Shown piece by piece: positions 47,148 through 59,116 of a DNA stretch of 64,000 bases. The notes under the pieces were generated by a model that was not told the DNA's origin, ran no database searches, and saw nothing but the letters and a program-made list of their open reading frames with translations. The translations under genes and the position numbers were made by a program. The DNA lies in assembly GCA_002803225.1 (NCBI GenBank), contig NXFV01001908.1, forward strand, positions 1 to 64,000. The letters run 5' to 3'. Source of the DNA: Gamarada debralockiae. Lineage: Eukaryota > Ascomycota > Leotiomycetes > Helotiales > Hyphodiscaceae. The stretch's first letter is position 1, and each line of letters opens with the position of its first letter.

Positions 47148-49404
47148 TCAGGAATCGCCTGCAGCGGGTGTCGCCGGAGCTTGTGCTGGTGATCCTTCTG
47201 TCTTGTTGAAGCCGCCTCGTCCTCCGCGTCCACTTCGACCACGCTCGCTACCTCGTCCACCTCTGGGTCCTCCACGACCTCCTCGGCCTCCACGTCCACC
47301 CTCTGAATCACTAGCACCTCCGCTACGGTAGCCACCTTGAGGAGTGCTTGAGCTGTTACCACCTCTCGAGCTTCCCCAGCTTCCTGCCCCACCACGGCTG
47401 GCTCCGTATGACTTATTCTCCCGTTGCTGGAAGATCTTGACAAGTGGTCGGCTACGGTCCTCTCCTGTTCGTGACTTGACTTCGTCTGGCAAGTTGGCGA
47501 GGATCGAGTCTCTCTCCTCCACTGTTTTGAAGTGAGCGACCTTGTTGGATTGGCCCCACTTCTCAATCTTAGTAATCTTTGCCCGATCTTCATCCCTGAA
47601 CAGCTCCTTGACAGCGTCGTCTGAAGTAACGTTCATGATGAACAAACCGACTATTTGCTCAGATGGAGTCTTTGCGACTGGCGATGAGGCATCGGCAGCT
47701 CCATTGGTTGCAGTTCCGTTCGTAGCTGCGGGTGCGCTAGCCTTCTCATTCTCCTTGTTAGATGGGAGATTGACAACATTAGTTTGAGGTTGTGGAGTGG
47801 CTGGCTTTGGCAATGCGGGGGCTGGCGACTCTGTCGTACGTTGGGGTCCGGCAGCTGGTCCTCTTGGTGGTTGGCTAGATGTGCCCTGTTGTCCTTGGTT
47901 GAAAGATTGTTGTGCAGGTTGAGTAACAGGAGGTCGTTGCGCAGGACCAGTAGGTGCAGATGCTACAAGAGCATTGCTTGAACCTGGGGTTCCGGAACCA
48001 GTGGCTGGAGCCTGGGCTGGTTGTTGTTGACCGACTTGAGATGGATGTTGCTTGGCGCCTCGGTGTGCAAAGTTGAAGCCCTGAGCTCTCATCTCGGTAC
48101 CAATTCGGCCATCCTGAACCTCCAATACCAACCAACCAAATGCAGCATCTGCCAAGTTGAAGTTCCACATATTCTTAAATGCGCTCTCATCAACCTGACC
48201 AGTCGCAGGAGCATTCGCACCACCAACGGGACCACCGAAAGGATTTCCTCCAAGGGCAGTAGTCGGCATCTTCTCAACTATGCCAAGAGCATTCTGGAGA
48301 AGGTTTTGTTGTGCCTCGTTTTGTTGGATAGCAGGTTGGACCTCGCTCTTGACTGTCTCCCATACATCATTGAATGAGGCCTTCGAAGCAGCAAGCTTGC
48401 CACGGTAATGATCCAACGTAGGATTGACACTGAACTCATTGTAAGAGCTGCCGTATCGGAAATGAAGACCAGCTGAGATGGAAAAGTCGGCCTTGAGTGT
48501 GACCGAGAGCTGGTTTAGAATACCCTCGCGGGCAGGTGAGGCATGGGTGATGAAAATGCGAGTCTCCGTGGGATCATAAACACGGTTCGCAGTATCAACC
48601 AACTCGCCCATCTGCAAGAGAGTGGTCCACATGGTTCCTTGGCCACCTGCAATTGTTGTTCGTCCCTCGCCATTGTCGAAAAGCTTGTGCATGACAACCG
48701 CCCCACCAAGACCAAGTAATCGCAACTTCACACCTCCAATCTCTAACAACATCGAACGTGCCTCGTCAATAATGTGTAGCTTATCGACCTTGTATTCTCC
48801 AGAGCGGAACTTTTCCAATACCCGAACATCTTCGCATGCGCCCCAAACTGTGTAGACTGGAACATCTAGCTTCAAGCTACCGTTGAGGAATAGTGGGAGT
48901 TCGGAAAGGGGAAGCTCGCTAGGTGGAAATCTCGATTTGACAGGTCCTCCAGGAGCGCCGATAGCCTTCTTCGTTGATTCCGAGATCAGGGGAGAGTATT
49001 GAGCAACGTGCTTGAGCGTCCTGAGAAAATATCAAGTTAGCACGTGGACAGCTTTGAAAGAGATTCTTGGGCTCACTTTTCTGCGATACGATCCAGCGAA
49101 GTCTCGTCGTAAAAGCCAAAGTCTCCGGTGTGTATGATGTGATCCGCGCGTGCTTGCTTTGCAAGGTCGTTGAGAGATCTCAGGTTTCCTACCAACGTCA
49201 GCGCGAGTCTGTTAACCAGTGAATCCAAACCATCTCACCTCTGACGTCTGCAATACAAAGCACCCTAACTCCACCGGTTTGTATAATTCGACCGTTATTT
49301 GGAAGTAAAGGTGCAGCTCCAGGTGGAAGATTTGGGTGACCTCCTGCAGCTCCGTTTGGCATATAGCCAGGGTTGTTGTATGTGTGAGAGCGTGGCTGCG
49401 ACAT
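47148..49404 (-). CDS. DUF2433 calcineurin-like phosphoesterase protein with RRM-like and RGG tail
   Basis: CDS complement(join(47148..49020,49077..49188,49239..49404)), 716 aa. The N-terminal phosphoesterase-like fold: VRVLCIADVRGNLRSLNDL (DxRG in place of DxH/HG), ARADHIIHTGDFGFYDETSL (GD motif), YTVWGACEDV (G-N/A-H position altered) and TRIFITHASPAREGIL (His motif). Metal ligands are partly replaced, so activity is uncertain. A Pro/Gln/Ala-rich linker leads to an RRM-like unit (VGLFIMNVTSDDAVKELF; NKVAHFKTVEERDSILANLP) and an RGG/GRGG tail with about a dozen repeats, an RNA-binding signature. Introns of 50 and 56 nt restore DVRG-NLRSL and IAEK-TLKHV. I place it in DUF2433 from memory; role unknown, RNA association inferred. 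Confidence 0.8.
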
Positions 49405-50756
49405 GGTTCAGTCAGTTCTGATGGAAGCTCATTTGTAGAAATTTTTTGAGAATGTCCTGCGCGGGGCAGAGGTGAGATGGGCGTCTGCCTCCACAATATC
49501 CAGCACGGTAGATGGACGCCATAGAGACGATGCGCATTTGGAATGTTCATTGAGGGTCGTTAAGGAGAACTTACAGCGGCCATGTCTTACAGAAGGAGGT
49601 GGGCGAGAGGGTATCAAGTAAAAGACTTCTATGCGCAAGAACAGGAAGGAGGGATCAGTCTGCAAAGCTGCGATGGTCGAGATGGATGGTGAGGAGGAAG
49701 GTGCGAATTATTTATTTTCTTGGGAAAGCTGAGAGCCAAATCGCGTTCGCCAAATTCAGAGTTTCCGTTTCGGGACCATGACATTGATTGGATCGCTTAT
49801 TTTAGCAAAACGTCCCTTACTAAAAATTAACGACATTCTCGTTTCTGGAGATCTAGACGGTGAAGTACCTATCAATCAACCAACATTCACCCAATGGAAC
49901 ATAAGATATCAAGCATTCAGCAATCAAAAGCGAACATGATGAGGGGCCAAGAAATCTACTGCTATCCTCGAGATCAATTTCTCATCCAGAACAGGCGATT
50001 AAGCCTTTAGGCTCTCTATTGGCCAAGGACATGAGGGATTGAGGCTCCTGCTGTGTGTCTTGTGGAGGGTGTTTGGCTGTCCTCAATTGCCTATTCTGAT
50101 TGAATGATTGATATTTTGTGTTTTAATAAATGCAGTGTTAACAAGGTGCAAATGCAGGAGTCAATCGGCCAATATTTCCTTTGATCTTCAAAGTTGCTAA
50201 TTTCAAGTATGAAGAGGACAGAAGTCACATAGTGAATTAAATTACCAAGTTGGACTGAGGGGTTTTTAAACGTCTCTAAATTCAATGGTTAGCAGTCGTC
50301 AATCAAGTTCCCGCTCTTTTAGTTTCGGCACTCTTTAATTTCGGCACTCTTCAACCTGGCTGCGTTGTCTTCTCCTTCCTCACCTCGGAAAATCTTTAAC
50401 CGCGAAGTCTTCTACCAACTTCACAGCTGTCAATACCATACTCTTCAACTGTGCAACTCCAACCTATCCTCCTACTTTGCTGTCATCAACCCAACAATCT
50501 TCAACTTCGCAGTCTTCAACTTTGCGACGTCAGTTTTGTAATTCTCTCCTGACTTCGCAGTCCTCTGCCAACTTCGCCGTCATCAATACGACAATCTTTG
50601 GCTTCGTGGTCTTTAACTTTTGAATTTCAATTTCGTACCCTTCACAAACTTCTCGGCTTTTCAACTTCGCAATTCTTCAACTTCGCACTCTCCGCCTTGA
50701 CACCCGCGACAATCTTCAGCTTCACAAACTCAACTTCTCGATTGAACTGCGACATT
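49405..50756. other. Intergenic with a CTTCAACTTCGCA-type repeat leader
   Basis: 49405-50320 holds the promoter of the minus gene and AT-rich sequence with no ORF of note. 50330-50750 is strongly C/T-rich with many diverged copies of a CTTCAACTTCGCAGTC word (for example 50500, 50516, 50550, 50570, 50660, 50676), running up to the ATG of the first BTB gene; it looks like its promoter/5' leader. Confidence 0.5.
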
Positions 50757-51876
50757 ATGGCACCACTCAACCTTGCCAAGTGAGTTTCTAATTTCCAACC
50801 ATTTGTCTGACTGCAATCCAAGTTGTACCGCCTGCTTTCATCGAGCGATTCACTTCTCTCAAGCTAAAAATAGGGCCTTGCTAACAACACCAGGGCGATG
50901 GGACGTTCTATGGTACATATCAAAGTTGGAGAGGAAGAACAAGACTTCTGTGTCCACAAAGACCTTATTTGCCACTACTCTCCTTACTTCAAGGCTGCGT
51001 TCAATACCGGACTTGGGGAGGACAAGACCGGTATTATGAAGCTTCTTGAGACAGATGTCGAAACCTTCGAGTTATTCCAAGGCTGGCTCTATACGCAGTC
51101 CTTGTGGGACCGGAGTGCTGATGAAGACGATTGGCCAAAGACCAATAACTTGATGAAGTTGTATATCTTTGCGGATATGGCGAGAATCCCTGCATTGAAG
51201 AACCAGGTGAGTATCGGGGAGTAAAGATTTCCTTTCAGGAACTGTTCCATGACCTATATCTCAGGAGCAGAATCTTCTAAATTGAGTAAATGATTGCTGA
51301 CTCCTCCTTCTCCCATAGTGTCTCGACACAGTCAGTGATATCGCTGATATCGAAGAGGTCTTCCCGGTTAAAAGCATCCCCTACGTTTACGAGAACACTC
51401 TTGCAGGCAGTCCTATTCGCCGCTTCATCGTTGATTCTCTAACTTGGGAGCAATGTCCTGATACCTTCTCCCACATCGCGGATGAGCTCACATCTGAGGT
51501 CCGTCTGGAGGCCATGGTAGCCATGAGAAATGTTATCTACAACTATTCCAAAGTTGGAAAGCCAAAGAAGATGATCAGCCCTTTGACAAACATGAAGAAC
51601 TACCACGAAGACGAAACCAAAATCGAGATTAGGGCTCCAGCCAAAGCTACGGTCAGAGCTACCGCCAAAGCTCCTCCCGTCAAAGCACCCGTCTCACCTC
51701 CTATCGAATCCCCCCACTCTTCTTCTTTCGAGTTGCTCCCCTCACCTCCTTTTGAGCCCATCACCCCTCCCGTCCAGGCAACCAATAAGGCTCCAATGGA
51801 CGGCACCTCCGAGGCTTCGGTGACAGAAGATATCAAGGACATCAAGACGGAGGTTAAGACTGAAGTGAAGGAGTAA
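50757..51876 (+). CDS. BTB/POZ domain protein (first of a tandem pair)
   Basis: CDS join(50757..50779,50894..51206,51319..51876), 297 aa. BTB folds mediate dimers or Cullin-3 binding; fungal single-BTB proteins like this are mostly uncharacterised. The BTB is at about residues 10-110: MVHIKVGEEEQDFCVHKDLI, CHYSPYFKAAFN, ETFELFQGWLYTQSLWD, LYIFADMARIPALKNQ. The tail is Pro/Ala/Thr-rich with KTEVKTEVKE at the end. Exon 1 is only 23 nt (MAPLNLA), with GTGAGT donor; the second intron (112 nt) follows KNQ. After the TAA (51874-51876) the frame stays open for 11 more codons of like composition (VTTEVESESTK) before TAG at 51910. Confidence 0.8.
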
Positions 51877-52809
51877 GTCACGACTGAAGTCGAGTCGGAA
51901 TCCACCAAGTAGGCTAGAGACCAGTCTCCCAGATATTGGTCCATCTCTCTCGAATAATCAACAATCAACAATCATGTAACATGATGCAGCAAACATATCT
52001 TCGACTCGACACATTCCTCCCTCGTTCTTTTTGCACTTCTCAGCAGGTTTGGAGTTTGGAGTGGGGAGGTGTAATATGGAGGGAAGAAATTGGGCAGTAC
52101 AAAATAGGTCACTGGGCACAGCGCCAGGAATTGCAATACATCATTAGTTGAGAGCACTCCAAAAAGGACTTTCATACCGTAGTAATTGAAATACAACATA
52201 CGAATCTCTCATTCGAAGCCAGTGATTGGAAGCTTCAAGGAAACCTCCAGGGCACACAAGAACAAAGCACATTCCGTCTCAGAAGCAAGCTCACGGATAC
52301 AAAGTCTTCAACTACATGCTACCCCAGAATCATTGAAACTGATTGAACGGTTGTTATCGGACATCTCACATGGAATAGATTCCTCAACTGAACCCTGAAT
52401 GGCTGTCATATCTCTTCGCTTTCGTCAAATTCGGCGCTACTTAAGATTCACTTCTTTATGCGCATCTGGTCCTGGGCGATATCTCTTCATCGCCAAACTC
52501 TCATTCGCAGACAAGAACTCGGTCGACGCTTTCTTTCTTACACGGATCTGTCTCATCCATGCACACTCCCTTTCAGTGTTGACACTGCGAAGCCATCATA
52601 TCCGCAGTCTTCGAGTCATCGCCACTTCGGCGAGTCAACCTTTCAGTACAGACATTTCATCTTCTCAGGCACAATCCAGGTATGCTTTTTCGTCCTTTCA
52701 ATATTGAGGCCCAAGCTGACCTTTGCCTGAACTTTTAGGGACTTAACTTTCCTCCGTCTACTTCTCAAGAAACGTTGACAACTCACATTACAAGCATTCA
52801 ATTTCAGCC
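51877..52809. other. Spacer between the BTB genes
   Basis: 933 bp with no supported gene; frames at 52399-52730 read no domain. The last 400 bases are C/T-rich with scattered CTTCG words, weakly like the leader of the first BTB gene. Confidence 0.35.
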
Positions 52810-53515
52810 ATGACTTCCCCAAAGGCAATGAGACCGAAGGCCAAGTCAAGGCCAAAGGAAGTCGCAAAGTGAGTATTGCCCGGGTCCATCCACTCATATG
52901 CCCTGAGCAGAGTCATTCGAAACAGCTCTGGACTTAATGCTGTCCTCCGCTCTTTCTCAATTAGGCAAGACTAGTTACATCGGGCCCCTTGGACGTACTA
53001 TGGTACACATCAAAGTCGGCGACAAGCTTCAATATTTCGGTGTGCATAAGGATCTCATTTGCCACTACTCTCCATACTTCAAAGCCGCCTTTACGTCTGG
53101 TTTCCAAGAGACAGAATCTAGCATTATGAAGCTTCCTGAGACCGAAGTCGATATTTTCGAGCTCTTCTATAACTGGCTCTATTCACAGACTCTTTGGAAG
53201 AAGAATAGCCCCAAATCTAAACGGCCAGACACCAGCGACCTGATAAATCTGTGTATTTTGCCTGATATGGCAAGAATTTCGTCCCTTCAAAATCAGACAC
53301 TCAAGGTGCTAAATGATATCTCCAATATTAACCTCCGCTTTCCAATACAGGAGATCAACTACGTCTGGGAGCACACAGTTAGGAATAGTATCCGGCGGTA
53401 CATTGTTGACATGGTCACGTGGCGCTCTGTGCCTCGATGGTCTAGGGGGATTCCTCAGCACTTCAACTCCGATCTCTGCCATGAGATGTTGACGGCCATG
53501 AGGACAGTCATTTAA
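52810..53515 (+). CDS. BTB/POZ domain protein (second of a tandem pair), probably shortened
   Basis: CDS join(52810..52868,52975..53515), 199 aa. BTB core MVHIKVGDKLQYFGVHKDLI, CHYSPYFKAAFT, FELFYNWLYSQTLW, LCILPDMARISSLQNQ aligns along its length with the upstream neighbour, so the two are a tandem duplication. The intron matches the neighbour's first intron in place and donor (AA-GTGAGT), but an acceptor at ACTAG (52974) must be used to keep frame; ATG 52937 without intron is an alternative. The neighbour's second intron is absent. TAA at 53513 is followed by 34 in-frame codons (ELEEDHPAIARKKTPLKDIK, KYYVDDGFEEELQA) that resemble the neighbour's next segment (KKMISPLTNMKNYHEDE), so the C-terminus looks truncated by a nonsense change. 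Confidence 0.7.
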
Positions 53516-54361
53516 GAATTGGAAGAAGATCATCCAGCTATCGCACGGAAGAAGACCCCCCTCAAAGACATCAAGAAATATTACGTGGATGACGGCTTTG
53601 AAGAGGAGTTGCAGGCATGAGTGGAGTGGAGTACCCAAATTAGTGTCGTCCTTTCCCCGGAAAAGACGACAAACGGATTATCCCTCTCATCTACCGCCTT
53701 TGGCCTCTCAAGGCATCGAGGGCATTCATCCGAGCCTCATCACAGACCAAAGCCCATGCTCTTTATTTCTGCTGGAGATTAGCACAAATATTCTCCCACG
53801 CACAACACGACTTTCCTTCTGTTAATTCGACTTCGCGCCTACCAACCTCCGACATGTACAACATTCTTCACATTTTGTCTACATGAGATCGCGTCGGCAC
53901 AATTTTTCCCCTATTGCGCAGTCACGAATCAGGGACCATTTCATGGCACGAGGAACATCATATTCATCATTTATCCCGTGGCGCTTCACTACGGGGCGTC
54001 CTACCGGTTCAGCTTTTCATAGAATGGAGAAGCAATTAAAAATATATCGAAATCTCCTTATGAAACCACTCCTAAATGGTGACCAACTGACACTTAGAGA
54101 ATTGCTTTCTTGATCATACACTTGAAAAATCAGAGCTCTAACCACTAAACCACTTGGTAGGACACAGAATACGAAGGCAATCCCGAAGACGCAGTGGAGT
54201 TTTCGTATTCAAATATAAGGCAGAGAAGAGAAGGGTATCATTAATTACAAAGTATATCGCCCCAACCCATCTTTCGCAACATTTGAATCGTTCAAATGGA
54301 GTGAACGATTCAGTTCCCGGAACAACATCCTTAAGCTCCCTTCCCTCCCTCATCCTAAACA
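53516..54361. other. Spacer between second BTB gene and GEM1
   Basis: Includes the in-frame tail of the BTB gene (to 53620). The rest is AT-rich; a 76-codon frame at 53883 shows no domain. 54130-54165 resembles a tRNA D-arm on the minus strand but lacks a T-arm. Confidence 0.35.
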
Positions 54362-56298
54362 TCAAGTCTGGTTCGTAGTTCGCCTCCAAATCATAACCGC
54401 AGCAACCAACGCACAAGCCGTCGCCCCAAGCGCAACATACAGACTCGTCCGATCCGGCGGCTCCTCCTCACTCTTCGGAAACGCCACACTTGGATTCGTA
54501 GCCGCCTCCGCGAGAGTCACGAACAGCTCACTAATGCTATTCCACGTGACACTAACATGCAGTGGCGCATTCATATTTAAGCTCACCGCATATTCATCCG
54601 GCTGCATCTCAGATCTCTGCATGGTCTTATCCTGGTCTGCTTTCAACGCCGTGTAGATAGCGGGAAGTTCATCTAAGTGAGGGTATTTCTGGCGGAGGGA
54701 GACGATGTGGGAGAATGAGTCTGGGTCAGAGGAATCGTAGGTGTAGCAGATCAAGTCGCAAGCGTCAAGTTTGGCTCGGTTGTCGAGGATGGCGGGTTCG
54801 AGCTCGCCGAGCTCTTCGAGGATGAGGTAGCATTGCTTTCCGCCTTGGAGCTCGACGCTGTTCACGGCTGTACGGGGTTTGATCGTTGGGCGATAGAGGG
54901 AATCGAAGGGGCGGTTTAGGAAGGCGTCTAGGAGGGAGGATTTGCCTGATGAGGGAGCACCGAGCACGTAGCAGAGCACGACATTCCGTTCGACTCGACC
55001 GGGCTTGCGCCGTCGTTTCCGGGGTTTGGTAATTTTGAGAGCTGATGTTGTGGCTGTGCGCGGTCCGCTTGCTGGTTCGAAGCCGAGATATGCGAGGTAG
55101 GAAAGAGTGGTGGTGGGAGAGACGAAGGTGGTCATTGACCATTGAGCGAGCCAGCCTTGGAGTGTAATGTGACCGGCTTCGTTGCGGACAGTGGAGGAAG
55201 GGAATGACGAGTCCAGCCAGAAGGAAGGAAGGCCAGGGGTAGGGGCAAATAGAGCATCGAGCTCCGAGTCATTGAGGCCTCCATCGTTGTCCTTGTCGAA
55301 AAGGAGGAAGAGATCGACAAAAAATCGATATCCTGCAGGACTCAGTTCCGCTGAAGCGTATTCTGGGATTTCGAATTTGGGATGGAGGAAGCTGTCTTTC
55401 AAGCTTAGACTGTCCGTATAATGGTATTTCCGCAAAATAATCCATATTGTCTCGTGCCTGCCTTTCTCTGCAAATATTTTGTTGAGGTGTATAAATCCAT
55501 TCTGATCAATCCCCCTTTCCACCTCAGAATTGGGTGACGTTTTGCTTATCGAGTGCTTGATGTTGTCCAGATCGTCTTCGGATAACGGCTTCTCGAAACA
55601 TTTGGCTTGAAAATCGTGCATCTCCTGATCGTTCAGATATCCATCTTGATCCTTGTCGCTCAGGTAGAATATTCTCTTCAGAGCAGCCACCGCAGCAGGT
55701 TTTAGATTGCCCTCCTTGGAATCGAAAAGCGGAGCAATGGGATGTGTCACAGCTTTCTGACACAGAAAGAACACCTCATTAACATTATGATGCTCCCTCG
55801 CACTCGTCCGTATGCAAGAGTCTATCTCCTTGAACTCGGCCATGACCGGTAGCATCTCATCCTCCACAACCTGTGCTGTATTCCCATTTGTCGTCAAGTC
55901 GGACTTGTTGGCACATAAGACCACTGGCACATTGACACCCAGAGACCGGAAATATGGCATCCAGAACAATGCAACCCGCTCATAGCTGTAGTGGTCCGAG
56001 TACACGAGCAATATGACATTCGACTTCCGTATTTCCTTTCGCAGAGTATTTCGTTCTTGGGGTAATGCGGAGGTATCGACGATAGTCGTAGTGACATTTT
56101 CCGGAGTCCCGATACTTGGTGGAATGGTAATCTGGGGAAGGACAGATTGTATCTTGTTGGTCACGAAGACATCCTTGACCAAGGAGGTGATAAGACTCGA
56201 CTTCCCCGTGCCCTCGTCGCCGCAGACGCAGATGCGTACTATACTACATGAGCTCATGATGTGTATCTGGATTGGGCTGTGAGCTTACCAGTAGCCAT
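54362..56298 (-). CDS. GEM1: Mitochondrial Rho GTPase (Miro)
   Basis: CDS complement(join(54362..56238,56289..56298)), 628 aa. Tail-anchored GTPase of the outer mitochondrial membrane that regulates mitochondrial shape, inheritance and ER contact. The first exon is only 10 nt (ATGGCTACTG); a 50-nt intron ends TAGTATAG and gives [20 protein letters not shown], the canonical opening, instead of the MSSCSI start read without splicing. Order: GTPase 1 ([16 protein letters not shown]), EF-hand 1 ([12 protein letters not shown]), EF-hand 2 ([12 protein letters not shown]), GTPase 2 (GAPSSGKSS) and a C-terminal anchor ([19 protein letters not shown] followed by RRTTNQT). Length is normal. Divergent from creC, 583 bp apart. 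Confidence 0.95.
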
Positions 56299-56881
56299 GC
56301 TGTTTCAGCCTCGCAGACGCGGCTATCGCATTCCCATTGCTGGGCGAAGCAGGGATAAAAGAGATACCTATCCACAATGCACTCCTAGGATTAAGATCCA
56401 GCGCTTAATTGACTTCTGTTAGCCGCGGTTGATAGTTGATCGTCAGTATTTTAGTGCAGTTCTTCGGAGGAAGACAGCCCGCTGTCAGTCAATTTATCCG
56501 CCAACTCTCCACTCTACATTCGGAACAGTGCATCTCCAACGGCGACGATCTCTCCTTCCTCCAACACCATACGCAATTCTTCTTTTGCACTCTCTCTAAC
56601 TCATATGTACGAATCGCGGTCTTTCATCTATTACTCTCCATAATATTTAACATCTACCAGAGCTCCAGACTCTACGGGAACCATTACGAACGTCGGCACT
56701 TAAGCGGTATTGGCAGGCATTTACCCCACAGTCCGTACCTGCAGGTTGCACGAGTCTGGACCTTCCTCGACATCATTGTTTGCGACAGTTCTAGCTACTC
56801 ATTTTCGCTCATTCTTTCTTCAAACTCATCTCCTTCCGCATATGAGTCTAGTCTGCACTTAGCAGGCTTCCAAAACAGGCC
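56299..56881. promoter_or_regulatory. Divergent promoter between GEM1 and creC
   Basis: 583 bp between start codons on opposite strands; C/T-rich on the creC side. No ORF retained. No specific factor site is claimed. Confidence 0.4.
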
Positions 56882-59116
56882 ATGTTGTAAGTCCACCTTG
56901 CACCTGCCTCACTCGCAACTTCGGCCGTTTCCGCAGATTACTGATAAGAATATTATAGTGTTCTACCTCCTCCGCCAAGATACCCTTCCCAAGCAGCATA
57001 TAACCTCGCCGTTGCAAATGGACAAGCTGCGCCAATGATAGAGACGAACAATATCCTCTCGCACCCGACGGGGCCAGAATACCAGCTTGTTGTGGGAGAA
57101 GGTAAGGCTTGGCGCATTGGCAATTGATCGAGATAAACTGATGGCATGGCAGGAACCTATGTTCTCAAGGAAGACCTACACCTTGCGACACCTCCTCCAC
57201 ATCCTTCGGAAGCTCCAATAATCAATCCGAATCCTCTCGCTACGACTCCTCAACCAGCGACGGCCGGGACAAAAGTCTCCTTATTATCTCTCAGCTCTCG
57301 CGCAAATCCACCTCCTCTGTTATACAAGATTGATACGAACAGGAGCACTCGATCAGAGGTCCATTCAAGCATACAAGAACATCCCAATGAAGGTCGAAGT
57401 TCGGCGGAGGCCCCTGGTAGCAGTGATGAGGGTACATCTGTGACGGGCAGTGCGAGAGCAACGCTTTCAATTGGATCCGCTCCAGCATTCGGTGAAGGCA
57501 ATTTGATGCTATTAGGGGGGAAGGATGCCGGGAAGAGAAAGAAGCCTAAGAACAACATTGCAAAAAGCAATTCGTCTTTCATCTCCCGCTGCATTGTCCA
57601 CGAAAACATTGCAAAAAGACTGCAAGAACGTCCAGCAGATGGCTACTTTGCATTCGCGAACATCAATAGAGCTTTCCAATGGCTTGATTTATCATCTCCT
57701 CAAAAGGTAGAGCCTTCAAATCCCGGATTGGCAAGAAATTACTGAATCGTGAAACAGGTGGACCATCTAACCAAGATTCTTTTCACCAAAGGACATTGTC
57801 TCTGCCACGATATCAACCAAGTTACCAAAGCCTCAAATCATATTGATCTAATAATGGGCTTCTCTACTGGCGAAATCATTTGGTTTGAGCCAATATCTCA
57901 AAAATATACTCGACTGAATAAAAATGTAAGCCATTGTCTCCAATATAATATGCGAAATACCTGACTCTTCAGGGCATCATAAATTCAACACCAGTATCTG
58001 AGATTCGTTGGATACCTGGCTCAGAAAATTTATTCCTTGCAGCACATATGGACGGTTCTCTTGTGGTTTACGACAAGGAGAAGGATGACGCAGCTTTCTT
58101 GCCCGAGGAGACTAATGGGTTCCACACCAATGGCAACTCTGACAGTGATGGAAGTATGGATCACTCCGCCAGGCTTCATATTGACAAGTCGGTACATTCT
58201 AAGAACCAGAAATTTAATCCTGTTTCATTCTGGAAATTATCGAACCAACGGATCAATGCCTTTGCTTTCTCCCCTGACAACAGACACATCGCTGTAGTCT
58301 CCGAGGATGGGACTCTACGAATCATCGACTACCTCAAGGAGCAGTGAGTGGCCCCTGAAAATGCCTTAGCCTGGCTAACACATTTAGACTCTTGGATCTT
58401 TATGCCAGTTACTACGGCGGTTTCCTCTGCGTCTGTTGGTCACCCGATGGCAAGTACGTCCTTACGGGTGGCCAAGATGACCTCGTTTCCATCTGGTCTG
58501 TTGCCGAATCCGTCATTGTTGCACGTTGCCAAGGTCACCAGTCTTGGGTTACGGCTGTATGCTTCGATCCATGGCGCTGCGATGACCGAAACTACCGGTT
58601 TGGATCAGTTGGTGAAGATTGCAGACTTTTGCTGTGGGATTTCAGCGTGGGAATGCTACATCGTCCGAAAGCCGTAAGTTATTCGGAAGCTCTTTTCTCT
58701 GCCAAAGTACTGACCATTCTAAAGTCTTCTGTGCGGCAAAGAGGCAGTATATCCTCACGCTTCGCAAGTCCACTTCAACGAACCGAAACGCAGATCACGA
58801 CTTCAAGCAGACTGAGATCGAACTCAAGCCCTTCCGCTGACAGCGACGAGGAGCACATGATTGAGCACCCAGTTGAGCCGAGAGCCACAACGGCTATGTT
58901 ACCACCTGTTATGTCTAAGGTTGTGGATCCGGACCCTCTTTGCTGGTTGGAGTTCACAGAAGACTCGATTCTCACAAGCTGTAAGAGTGGTAAGTTCTCA
59001 CATGATTGACACCAATTTAAAGGTTATCCTAACAATAGACAGGGCATATCCGAACATGGAACCGTCCTCGAGATGCTGCCAACAATGCGAGCGAAGCAAC
59101 TTTAGCTTCTTCATGA
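56882..59116 (+). CDS. creC: WD40 catabolite-repression protein CreC
   Basis: CDS join(56882..56886,56959..57101,57153..57706,57758..57925,57973..58343,58388..58673,58725..58989,59043..59116), 621 aa. CreC stabilises the deubiquitinase CreB in carbon catabolite repression. Exon 1 is 5 nt (ATGTT); a 72-nt intron then gives [11 protein letters not shown], the canonical CreC opening, and the next splice gives [20 protein letters not shown]. Five or so WD repeats follow: [102 protein letters not shown], and a last HIRTWNRP. The stretch [20 protein letters not shown] is diagnostic of the family. All seven introns are 44-72 nt and preserve frame. Confidence 0.95.

Noticed and set aside
53883..54113. 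76-codon ATG frame between BTB2 and GEM1
   Set aside because: AT-rich spacer, no domain, no promoter signal.
54120..54165. tRNA-like D-arm sequence (minus strand GTGGTTTAGTGGTTAGAGC)
   Set aside because: Only the A-box side is present; no T-arm (GGTTCGA-type) or closing acceptor stem within 80 nt.
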